From Rhizoclosmatium globosum (lineage: Eukaryota > Chytridiomycota > Chytridiomycetes > Chytridiales > Chytriomycetaceae): a stretch of DNA of 32,626 bases. Location: positions 1-32,626 of the forward strand of contig MCGO01000331.1 in assembly GCA_002104985.1 (NCBI GenBank), written 5' to 3'. The notes beneath the pieces were generated by a model. The model was not told the origin of the DNA, made no database searches, and was given only the letters and a program-made list of their open reading frames with translations. Made by a program: the position numbers and the translations under genes. The stretch's first letter is position 1. The number at the start of each line of letters is the position of its first letter. This document shows positions 1-9,231 of this stretch, piece by piece.

Positions 1-1010
1 CACCTGATGTATTTGGTCTTCATCCCAATGCTGATATTTCCTACTCAACAAAAGTTTCTCAAGGAATGTTGGGTGAGTGAATCAAATGAATGCTTCATCA
101 TTGAACTTACATATGACTGCATCTAGACACTATAATGTCTATTCAACCAAAAGATTCAAACACAGGTGGAGGGGAAACCCGTGAAGACACAGTCAAGAGG
201 ATGGCAAATGATTATTTGAGCAAACTTCCAGAAGACTTTGATAAAAACAAAACAAAACCAGCCATTAACAAACAAGGAGGCTTAAAACCACTAAACATTT
301 TCTTGGCTCAAGAAATTGATCGAATGCAAGTGGTGATGAGCATTGTGCGTGTTACGTTAAATGACCTGAAACTTGCCATTGATGGTACAATTATCATGAG
401 TTCACAACTACAAGATGCCTTGGATGCATTATATGATGCTCGTGTTCCTAATACTTGGACAAAAGTCTCATGGCAAAGTGCAACTCTGGGACTTTGGTAT
501 TCAGAAATGCTTCAACGCATAGCACAATTCCAAACATGGTGTTTTGATGGTCGGCCACTGGTCTTCTGGCTCTCCGGATTTTTTAATGCTCAAGGATTTT
601 TAACAGCTGTACGTCAAGAAATAACACGTGCCCATCAGGCACAAAATTGGGCCTTGGATGGAGTTAAACTTGCCTGTGAAGTAATGAAACAGATGAAAGA
701 AGATATCACCGCTCCTCCAGCAGAAGGTGTTTATATTCATGGGCTTTTTATTGAAGGAGCTGGATGGGATAGGAAGAATATCAGATTGACTGAGTCACTT
801 CCCAAAATTCTGTATCAGCTTATGCCTGTGATTCATGTTTCAGCTATCTTTACTCAGGATGAAGGAGACCCAAAGCTGTACAATGCTCCTGTTTACAGGC
901 GTCCAAGACGTACTGATTTGAATTTTGTATTCACAGTTGAACTGAAGACAGTACAAAGTCCAGATTATTGGATTTTAAGAGGAGTAGCTCTATTATGTGC
1001 AACTTCTTAA
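1..1010 (+). CDS. Axonemal outer-arm dynein heavy chain (DNAH5/DNAH8-like), C-terminal part
   Basis: This is the 3' end of a dynein heavy chain, the microtubule motor ATPase of the flagellar outer arm. Two exons are visible, up to 72 and 127-1010, joined by a 54-nt GT-AG intron (73-126); the frame enters at codon 3-5. The first exon reads FGLHPNADISYSTK and joins to LDTIMSIQPKD, which are hallmarks of the region after AAA6. The second holds the C-terminal domain: IFLAQEIDRMQ, KLAIDGTIIMS, WLSGFFNAQGFLTA, APPAEGVYIHGLF and the terminal VLLC-type end (GVALLCATS). From memory of the family the closest match is vertebrate DNAH5/8 rather than cytoplasmic dynein. The gene is cut by the left window edge, so the motor core lies outside. 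No frame breaks are seen. An AATAAA lies 26 nt after the stop. Its presence implies a species that builds motile flagella. Confidence 0.95.
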
Positions 1011-1035
1011 TTTTTGTTTTATATAGAACTTAATG

Positions 1036-1041
1036 AATAAA
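1036..1041 (+). terminator. Putative polyadenylation signal of the dynein gene
   Basis: A canonical AATAAA hexamer lies 26 nt downstream of the TAA stop of the dynein heavy chain, within AT-rich sequence. Position and motif fit a 3'-end processing signal; no transcript evidence is available. Confidence 0.4.
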
Positions 1042-2424
1042 TAATTTGCTGTGATACTTTTGATATAAAGATAAATAAATCTCCGTCATTCCAAAAAATA
1101 ATTATATAAATATGACATGGAGGATGAATACAGCCAGACCCACTCCCAAGTCCATGAAAAGCATGCTGATGGAGTCACACCATCATACTCAAGATATGAT
1201 CAAGTTTGTTGTTTTCATTGTCAGGATTGGAGGTGTTGGTGAGGCAAGATGAATTGATTTTATAGCTGAATAGTCAGAAATTCTTCTCTTGAATAGGGCA
1301 GTGGATCCCATAAACATTTGATGATGGAATTAAATGTCATTAGTCTACCATTGCATGCATGGAATTATAATCTTGCTCCACTTACAAAATGTCTTTCTTT
1401 TCATCCACTTGGAAGACTTTGGCAGTGTAATTTGGGTTTATAAGAAACCAAAAATCATATAGCATTCATGTTTGGGTCTCATCATGACATTGTGTGTGAT
1501 TGTATCTGTTTTAGTAAGTTGCTGCCACATGGCAAACAACCTGGAAATGAAGCTCCAGAGCTCCCTCTGCATTGCCTATCCATTATGACATTTTGATCAG
1601 GATGATGAAGACATATGTGAGCAGAGACAAGGGCTGTGAAAACAAATTTCAAACGCATTGTGATCAATCAGAACATGTTTTTCTGATGAGCTTTTGTTGT
1701 GGTATCATATTCAATATTGGTTGACTTTTGAATTGATAACACGCTTTTAACAGAGAGATTAAAATAAGATCAATTTTTGTGGCAGCACTGTAGCTTGAGA
1801 AATGGCTGAGCCAAAAAGTGAATTTGAAAAGTCAAGGCAAGGTATAGGAATCCTTGCCCTGCTTTATTTATGAATAAAACTTATCACTGGTGTGCTTTCC
1901 AAGCCTATCCTTCAACAAAACGTCTCTGCCCTGCCCAAATTGCATTTTATGAACAATCCTTTCAACCCCTACAACACTTTCATCCCACAACATGTCTTCC
2001 CTCCCCAAAATACTTGTTCCTGGCTATTTGTTATGCCATATCCTCTGCTTCCCACTATAAGATGCAATTGTCAAGTGTCTCCTCTATTTTGTTTTCTTGG
2101 GTTCTTTCTTCTGCTTGTACTTGCTCCCTGTTTTTCTAGCTTTTATGTTTGTTCTGCTTTGTGGCTGGTTCTACATACGCTGTTTCCATGGGAGTGGTTG
2201 ATTCATATGAGTCTCTTGCTGTCTTGGAGATGTTAAGTATTTATTTGCTTACTTTCTGTTTCTTTATGTCTGTTGTTGAGAATCTTTTCTGGTTCTTTTC
2301 ATTGCGCTTGTTATTCTTGGTAGTGCCATTAATTGCTTGCCTTCTATTTTTATTAGACATTTCTTTTTTCAAGGTCCTCTGACCCCTTCCGTGAGATATT
2401 TGATTTCCTCAATGAGAGCTTGTC
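1042..2424. other. Gene-poor AT-rich intergenic region
   Basis: I see no supported gene here. Open frames are short, overlap on both strands and have no recognisable motif. From about 1880 the plus strand becomes T- and C-rich, which produces hydrophobic-looking spurious frames. The region lies just before a LINE-like remnant and may be decayed transposon sequence. Confidence 0.4.
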
Positions 2425-2700
2425 TTGCATGTGCCTGTAAAACTACAAGAACCACAACAAGGAATCCTGGCAACAATGACAGACAGAAATATGGCAGACA
2501 CCTATTGCCGATACAACCCAGAAACTGTCAAATACTCAAGAGAAAGTGCAGATGGTAGCTCCAAGTCAAGAATCGACGCAATATGCACATCAACAACCTT
2601 GGCAGAAAGAACAGCTCACTGCGAAATCCTCACAGAGATGTTTGTATTAAGAGAATCAGATCATGTGCCAGTGTTTTTTTCATACCTATGTGTCCAGTGA
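2425..2700 (+). pseudogene. Remnant of a LINE-type endonuclease (EEP/APE-like) domain
   Basis: A short open frame on the plus strand resembles the C-terminal half of an endonuclease/exonuclease/phosphatase domain as found in non-LTR retrotransposons. Visible motifs in order are DTYCRYNPE (compare the D-x-WR-x-x-NP element), SKSRIDAICTS (the S-R-I-D-x-I-x-x-S element) and SDHVPV (the catalytic S-D-H element). The spacing between SRID and SDH is about 33 residues, as in intact domains. There is no upstream catalytic half and no reverse transcriptase in the surrounding sequence, so this is a fragment. The call rests on motif recognition only. Confidence 0.45.
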
Positions 2701-4596
2701 GCATTGCCATGATTATTGTGTGAACTATGCCTTCTAAGATCTTTTCCAATTGGAAGTTGTATGTTGTTGTTACCATGCAATATGCTTCTAACTTGTCTAG
2801 CTCTTTTGAGGCTTTGCCATATTTGGCTTTCATAGTCGTGTTTTCAGTGGTTACCATGAATCTTAGGTGCTTTGGATTGATGTTCATTGTTTCAGCTGTT
2901 CTGCCTTTGTTTACTTTCTATCTGCTTTATTACTCCCATCTTTGTCATGGCCTTTTGTTTTGGAGTGTCTGGTCACTTTCTCAAATTCTATTTGCCTGCC
3001 TTCTTTAAATGGACATAACGGTGACTTGGATAATTCAAGATTTTCCCTTCAGTTTTTGGTGGTGATGACCCAAAAGTCAAATGTTCAGTAATGGGCATCA
3101 ACACGCCCGCAAGAAAAGGGAACCTAGACGGCCTACTCCTCCAATACTTTTTACGTTATTGGATGTGCGCACCATTACTGAGTAAAAAGAGAAAGAGAAC
3201 AAAGGGGGTTGGACTAAAGTTTGTAAATACAAACTGTGTTAAGTACCTTCAGATTGCCCTGGTGGCAACTGGTATATCATAATATCAGATTGTCAATGGC
3301 GACAACTGGAGTCAAGGTTATGTGCAACTGTTACCAGCGCAATCAGCTCGTCTATTAACAAACTTGTCACAGTTGTTTCGGCAATGCTTCACAAGTGGAG
3401 TATGAGGGGTGTGGTAGGTAATCTCTACGCTCAACCCTGTCAAGGAATCAATTGGAAAATCATTGATTTATTTGTTGTACAATCTTCCAAACAATATTGG
3501 GAAATTTGGCAAAGCTTGGGGCATCTGGGCTCTGCTAGACAGAGTTGGGGTCACAACAGCAACAGGTGGTAACAAATAGGGTGTAGAAGAGTAAATTGAG
3601 GGGGAACTAGTCAACCCCAACATAAGCATTAGCTGGCAACACTTTTTGTGAAATAAAACAAGGAATACTGGACTGGGGTAGAGATACAAGAAAAGGATAC
3701 AGACAAGAGTCCAATGTGACAACTGGGCGCCGCTGGAGGGCATTGTCGTCTGAAGACTTGGAGCAAATCCAGTTGCTCATTAAGGTTGGGTGCAGCATTG
3801 GCAGTCTGTCTCCGGCATATGTGCAAGGAAGTGACACACTTCCAATCCATCCATTGATGCAAACTTGTGATACCTGCAACTGCTAACCTCCAAGATCCAC
3901 AAATCACACTGTTTGCTTAGCCTCAGGCCCCAATTCCTTGACCCAAATTCAGCGGCCTCAGCCTTTGGTTTTTCAGTTGCTCAACTGTGAAAGAAAAGTT
4001 TAACAAGATATAAGGGGTTAATTACTGAAGGAGATTTAGTAGGGCCTGCTAAATTGAGCCCAACATCAAAATTGGGGGTGGTAGTAATAACAGCAGGTGT
4101 TACTGGAGGAGGCATAGGTGCTACTGCAACTACAGGAGCTGCGCGGGCCTGGAAATTTGCTGCCGCTGCTGGAAATGGCCTTGCAGGTGGGTGGTTCCTG
4201 GGTGGAGCTTGGGCTTGTGCAACAAGAGCCAAAAAGGCATGGACAGGCATGAATGGGATCCCGGCAATACACACAAATCCGTAATGGTTGCTTTGAATAG
4301 CAATAGTTGCGACATTGCCTTCAATGTATCCTTGGATCGCATTCTTTTTGTCCGCAAGCAATCCACCAGCTGGAACCAGTTGCAAAGACCAACAGCCATG
4401 TCAGTCACATGTTAACCAAGGGCATTGGGAGGTACGTCATTGATCTTGATGTTGGTGTTGTCCTTTGCGAGGGAAGGGACTTAGGCCATGTGTAGTAAGC
4501 GAGGAAAGATGGGAGGAGCTTTGCAGTGTTTTCGGTGAAGAAATGCCAATTTTCCTTCATGGTCTTTTCCTCAAGAGCTTTGCTCCTTCACTTACA
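2701..4596. other. Gene-poor region with possible decayed repeats
   Basis: No gene can be supported. The longest frame is on the minus strand at 3981-4385; it has a Pro/Ala-rich second half and no recognised domain, and reading it as a decayed transposon protein would be a guess. The T-rich stretch 2700-3060 gives Lys-rich frames on the minus strand with no motif. Composition and overlapping broken frames resemble old mobile-element debris. Confidence 0.35.
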
Positions 4597-4635
4597 GCTG
4601 ATTCAGGATAGAGTTCTAAATAACAATAGTTAGAG
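4597..4635 (+). repeat. 39-bp direct repeat, copy 1
   Basis: The 39 bases from GCTGATTCAGG to AATAGTTAGAG recur at 5338-5376 in the same orientation with 35 of 39 positions identical (counted by eye). The sequence just upstream is also loosely similar (CTCCTTCACTT versus CTCCTACTTTT). The copies flank the Myb/SANT-like remnant at 4836-5228, so they may be part of one element or ends of a duplicated segment. Confidence 0.6.
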
Positions 4636-4835
4636 CATCTCCACCGCGCGCTTTCATATTTCAAATTCTGACAATTTTTGTATTTTATTTTGCAGAATCT
4701 TTTCACAGTGGGCATTTAAATTTCTTTTTTTTTTTGAAGGATGACAATTTCCGTCTTCAAATGAAGGCACATTTGAAACCTTCAAACACCACTTCAAATC
4801 CAAAAAAGCTCGCTTAACAACAACACAACACCCAA

Positions 4836-5228
4836 ATGCCACCAAAAGAATTAGATATGAGTTTTAGACAACCTCTCTTAAACAAAACAAGACCTGTCAA
4901 ATATTCATTTACTATGCAGGAACAGGAAACTACACTGTTGCGAGGATGTGGCTATTGCAAAATCATGGGCAGCAGTATCCCATGATGCTTTGTTGAAGGA
5001 AATCAGACAGCCACTCATTTCACGGGGAAACTGTTTGCAGCATTCAAACATCAAGTAAAAAACACAAACCGTACCTGTGTCAAACAGCAGTGGAGATTGA
5101 ACGCCAATGCATCTAAGATGGTTGGCATTTGGCCATTTGTGGACTCTGTATATCGCAGCGGGTGGAACAAGATTGGGAAACTGCTTACACAGAAGCTTGG
5201 GACAAAGAGGCCTTCTCTACAAAAATGA
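4836..5228 (+). pseudogene. Decayed Myb/SANT-like (PIF/Harbinger-associated type) protein gene
   Basis: Three plus-strand frames in succession give pieces of a Myb/SANT-like protein of the kind that accompanies PIF/Harbinger transposons: RPVKYSFTMQEQE, then EDVAIAKSWAAVSHDA, then NQTATHFTGKLFAAFKHQV followed by SKMVGIW-like and FVDSVYRSGWNK. The typical order, E-E-D-x-x-[IL]-x-x-[AS]-W then F-W-x-x-x-x-x-x-F, is recognisable. The first frame starts at ATG 4836 and stops early. At least two frame breaks separate the pieces, so this copy is not functional as written. No transposase gene is visible nearby. Assignment is by motif recognition. Confidence 0.45.
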
Positions 5229-5337
5229 AGTATGATAAGGTTTAGCCAGTATGGGAGTTGCTGTAGGATTCACTGAAATGGGTTGCAAGCACTGAGCCAA
5301 AGAAACCATCTGCCCATGCATCTCCTACTTTTCAATC

Positions 5338-5376
5338 GCTGATTCAGGTTGGAGTTTTACATAACAATAGTTAGAG
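5338..5376 (+). repeat. 39-bp direct repeat, copy 2
   Basis: Second copy of the 39-bp sequence at 4597-4635, with four substitutions and no gaps, 741 bp downstream of copy 1. Inverted terminal repeats or target-site duplications were not found around either copy by eye. Confidence 0.6.
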
Positions 5377-5973
5377 GGATAAAATGCATTCACTAAGAGC
5401 TTACCTTTTCAGCCAACTGCTGGCTATGGCTATAAGATTGGCCAGTTAGCCGTGCTCCAGTTAAGAAGCACGTTACCAGTGAGGACCACGAGGAGGTCGC
5501 CAATCATGCCTCACTACCATGTGTGAGTATTTCCTGCCACTAAAGATAACCACAAAAGATTATTGCCTCTGAGGGAGTTTGTCTGCGCTGCAGATTGCAT
5601 AAAGTAGCAAGCTCAAGACAGACAGTTATTGTCCTGTCCCTGAAAAAAGCCATAGGTTACCAAGATCTTGATTGAGCTCCTTCTGTATAATTATTGAAAT
5701 CATGCAAACTCCATGACCACAAAGGAAGAATAAGAGGCTCTCTTCAGTAAGGGAAGGTCACAATGGTTTTGAAGCTGAGATGATAATTGGCTTTGAGGTC
5801 AAGTCAATAGATTGCTTACTACTTGTAGAAAGAATGAAATAAGGAACTGGAAGCAAAAGAAGTCAGCATAAGTTAGAAATCTCAGAAATGTGAGATTAGA
5901 TCACCACCTACCGAACAAAATGCAAGGAGTCACAAATCATGAAGTACAGAGAATGAAGATATTACTTTTGGGA
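5377..5973. other. Intergenic sequence without recognised features
   Basis: Nothing can be supported on either strand: no long open frame, no motif, no repeat beyond the 39-bp copy that precedes it. It lies downstream of the putative minus-strand gene ending at 5974. Confidence 0.4.
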
Positions 5974-7475
5974 TCACACACATATAAGAGCAAGTTCAGT
6001 TTGTGAGGAGTGGATGCGTAAGCATGAAGCCGAGGTGTTAGGAGGAAAATTATCATGCCTGACCAGTTCAAAGTTCCAGACACGCTCGATCCGCACCAAA
6101 AACACCATATAAACCACGTCAGTAGCTCGCAAGAAGCTAGAGAAAGGGAAGATGAAGTTAGTTGATATTGGTCAGAATTGTCAGGTGGAGAGATGGACCA
6201 GATGTTACAGTTGCGTTGATCCTTACCTCAGCGATGCAGTTTGGTAATAAAGTAGAACTGCGGAGAATGTGGTAGAAATCGGGGACCGGGCGAACAAGTA
6301 TTGAAATACTTGGTTCATAAGATGGGTTAGAGCAAAGATTTGGTGCTTCACGCCTCTCACCCCCCAGAGAGGAATATCGAACACTTCTTCAAATACTTGT
6401 ATAGCGATAGTTCCTACTGTGGGGGATAGATAGCGTTGAAGTTGGGGTGAGGAGGTTTCAGTTGTTGAAGAAAGAAAAAGCATGAGTATATTTGGCATTC
6501 AATTCGGATAATTAAACACGGCTTTATAAAATACGCAAAATGATGTTTTGTCTGAGAAACGAATGGGACTCTCTGTGGGATGCGAAGTTTCGCTATCAGA
6601 CTTCCAGAAATTCGACACAGTCTTTAATTCCGCAACCATTTGCAGCCCATAATGGTGCGCGAAAATCTGGAAGGAATGTGATTTTTCTATCATTTCTACT
6701 TTTGCGATATCGTTTCGTGCCTTGTCAAGACCTACAAGTAACGTCAAAGATGAGACGCCAGAACTAAATCTGAAACATCCCTTTACCTTTTCTTCTGTAT
6801 TCTTTCAAAAGACGTCTTCTTCGCCAACATCCTCAAGTGCTATTCATAAATTTGTAAACGCTCCGGTTCCTTCGAATTTGTCATCGTTTTCATCTCCGTG
6901 TCTCCATGTGGGTTGCTGAGACGCATCACTTTCTTGAGTAGTATTGGTGTCATTGGTTCCTGGGCCTGATGCACGACATGCGGGGCATTTAGTTTTCGGT
7001 ATCAACTTGAATCGAGTCTAAATACATTGTAATTGTGTCTGGAGAAAGCGGCGATGTTGCTGCATGAATAGTTTGTGACAAGATCGACAGTTTTAGAAGT
7101 ACAGAATGCAAGGCATTTTCAAGAATAATGAGTGCTTTAAAGAAGAGTCTATGTCTTGAGTCAGAAATTTCAAGAAGGTTGTAGCCTAAGAATCCCTTAC
7201 ACCATACTCTCTCTTTGATACATATGATAATTACCAGATACGTTGACAAAGCGCTATCCGTAGTTCGCCCCACTTTAGAATCAAAGAATCAAGAGAATGA
7301 GAAGAGATTCTTTCGCAGATTGAATGACACGCAAGTCATCAAGATCATTTGGATGCCAATAACGAGTGAGCAGCGACGGAGACAGAGTATCAAAGTGTGT
7401 GGTTGTTGAATTTAGGCTGGACAGGGCCATAGATATGATGGATACACAAGTAGCTCTCAGTATTTGACAACGCAA
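5974..7475 (-). CDS. Coding-like minus-strand exons, protein not recognised
   Basis: A chain of open segments on the minus strand looks like real exons, but I do not recognise the protein. In order: a piece containing RYWHPNDLDDLRVIQSAK (7281-7475), a frame break near 7282, then DSALSTYL and, after a possible 39-nt intron, GFLGYNLLEISDSRHR running to IQVDTEN (about 6989); a weak Ser/Asp/Glu-rich stretch; a piece with IFAHHYGLQMVAELK (6499-6747); and one with FEEVFDIPLWGVRGVKHQ (6227-6498). A good intron (6137-6226, GTAAGG to CTCTAG) joins this to a last exon reading SFLRATDVVYMV and ending with TGA at 5974. Several joins need frame shifts. It may be the 3' half of the same gene as 7553-8999. 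Confidence 0.4.
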
Positions 7476-7552
7476 TTGAGAATTTGATTTGTCCGGTTGT
7501 TGCAGTTGTCCGACAAGAGTGGGTTAGACCAACACTAACTATCACACACCAG

Positions 7553-7873
7553 TTACAGTTTGAATCCCTTCGCAACCAGTTCCAGTTCCTGAATCCACTT
7601 AATTGATTTGTGAACCGTGTCTTAAACGTCGATTGCCTCGTTCGCGAAAGAGGAAACAGCAACCACAATCGCATCTTGTTCTCCGCCAAAGACCTGCGAA
7701 TCGTTGTCGTGTCGGAGTTGTGCAAGAGCAAATCGAGATGCTTATTCGAAATGGCACGAGAAGCGATTTGAAGATAGATTTGAAGCGGGGAGAACATTGA
7801 AATTGTAGAAAGAAGAGGAAGAAAAATTCTTCATTTGCAATGGCAACTTCATCGTCAACGCCAGTTTCAGACC

Positions 7874-7946
<73 letters not shown>

Positions 7947-8999
7947 TTCATCGTCGTCGTCATCATCATGAGTTTCGTCGGCATTGCCATCGTCTTCGTC
8001 AGAACAAACAACATTATATCCTTGTTGTACAACTGTCTCCTCCAGTTCCTCATTGTCTGGAGCATCCTGTTCTCTGAAAGGGATATAATTGTTGAATCCG
8101 ATTTCTCTATGGCTTGTAACAAGTTCAGGGCTGTCGGTGGTGCGGAGAGTCTGGCGGAAAGCGAACGAGATTCCTATTTCAGATGACGCAAGTATCGAGA
8201 ATCAGTCTATAAATGTACACAAACAACGTACCTATAGACTTCGCTTGAGATGCCATAAAAGTGGCATGAGTGAAGGCGGGAGTATTTACCTCGACCATAC
8301 CCACTGGGAGCGGTATAATCGGACGGTCTCCGCGAACTCGTTTCCGCATCTCTTCCGACTTGGAGTCACTAGTGTCAATGAAGCGTTTTCCTCCTTTTGA
8401 GGTGTCGTCTGGGAATGGAGGCATTTCGGTGGCGAAGTTTGTTTGGATAACTTTTTTACTAATACTACTTTGATGCCGTTCACCCAATGTGTTTGTGATT
8501 CCAAGTATTTAATTAGGCTTTGGCTGTTACGAATGTCGTCTGGGGCCTGTCTAACCGCTCGACCTGTCAATTTATCAACACGTTACCAAGAGGAAGAAAA
8601 AAATGGATACTAAGGTCCAGGGTCTTCTTGGAAGCACTCAAGTCAGGATGATCGTAGGCTCTATTAACAGCTTGTACGTGAGCTCTATAGCAATAAAACT
8701 TGATTTCATTAATGGCCAATGGTTCCCTGTTGCGGTGTTCCTCCATAGCCTGTTTTGTCCAGTCTCTCTGAGCTGATTTAGACATAGCACACCAAATCAC
8801 TGTTGGAAGCTGTTTGGGTGCGGGTGGATTCTCTACGCGTAATAAGGTTTCAGCTGATGTTGAGCGGCGTTAGATCTGTCCTGTACTCACTGTCGACAAA
8901 GCCAGCAGAAGATCTATGTTTAAATTTCTTGTCCTTGCGTCTTCCCCTATGAGATAAAAGAATGGTTAGAAGAAAGAGATGGATGGTCAGTATTTGCAT
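7553..8999 (-). CDS. Putative protein with a poly-Asp tract, function unknown
   Basis: Minus-strand coding-like sequence. From ATG 8999 a hydrophobic start leads into RGRRKDKKFKHRSSAGF, then after a possible 37-nt intron AMSKSAQRDWTKQAMEEH and KFYCYRAHVQAVNRAYDH. After a second likely intron the frame continues with VRQAPDDIRNSQSLIKYL. A one-base break in an A-run near 8455 leads to EMPPFPDDTSKGGKRF and SEEMRKRVRGDRPIIPL. Then follow ISFAFRQTLRTTDSPELV, EIGFNNYIPFREQDAP, a long Asp tract from the microsatellite, and, after further breaks in T-runs, FGGEQDAIVVAVSSFANEA and SIKWIQELELVAKGFK before TAA at 7553. I do not recognise the family. An alternative is that the ATG at 8999 is intronic and the gene starts further upstream. 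It may be continuous with 5974-7475. Confidence 0.4.
7874..7969 (+). repeat. CAT/ATC trinucleotide microsatellite
   Basis: Fifteen uninterrupted CAT units (7874-7918) are followed by an interrupted run of TCATCG and TCG units to about 7969. Read on the minus strand in the frame of the surrounding coding-like sequence the repeat gives GAT/GAC codons, that is, a run of about 30 acidic residues; in other frames it gives Met or His runs, which explains spurious frames there. Confidence 0.95.
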
Positions 9000-9231
9000 T
9001 TTTAGCTGGAAAATAAAGAAAAGACTAACTCACTAGGACATGAACACACCTTGCAATAAACATCAAATCAGGTTATTTCAGTAGCGGCTTTCAGAATTGA
9101 TTCATCATATAGAGAATGATTCTCTTTGATTCTGAGCACTAATGCAAAATATCATCAATATATGGTGTCTACGCAAGTGAAGCAACAGTATTTCGATAGA
9201 AAAGAATAATATTGACCACATTATTTCATAA
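9000..9231. other. Intergenic sequence downstream of glycerol kinase
   Basis: Between the putative start at 8999 and the glycerol kinase stop at 9232 I see AT-rich sequence and no gene. Confidence 0.5.

Noticed and set aside
3981..4385. 134-codon minus-strand frame with a Pro/Ala-rich half
   Set aside because: No recognised domain, no clear gene context and overlapping frames on both strands; treated as intergenic debris.
6540..6919. Plus-strand frames opposite the putative minus-strand gene
   Set aside because: Ser-rich, short and without motifs, while the minus strand here shows longer protein-like blocks and a good splice pair nearby.
7742..8122. Frame with a long Met run and, on the plus strand (7835-8077), one with a long His run
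   Set aside because: Both are the CAT/ATC microsatellite read in other frames; the poly-Asp reading is the one that continues into plausible protein on both sides.
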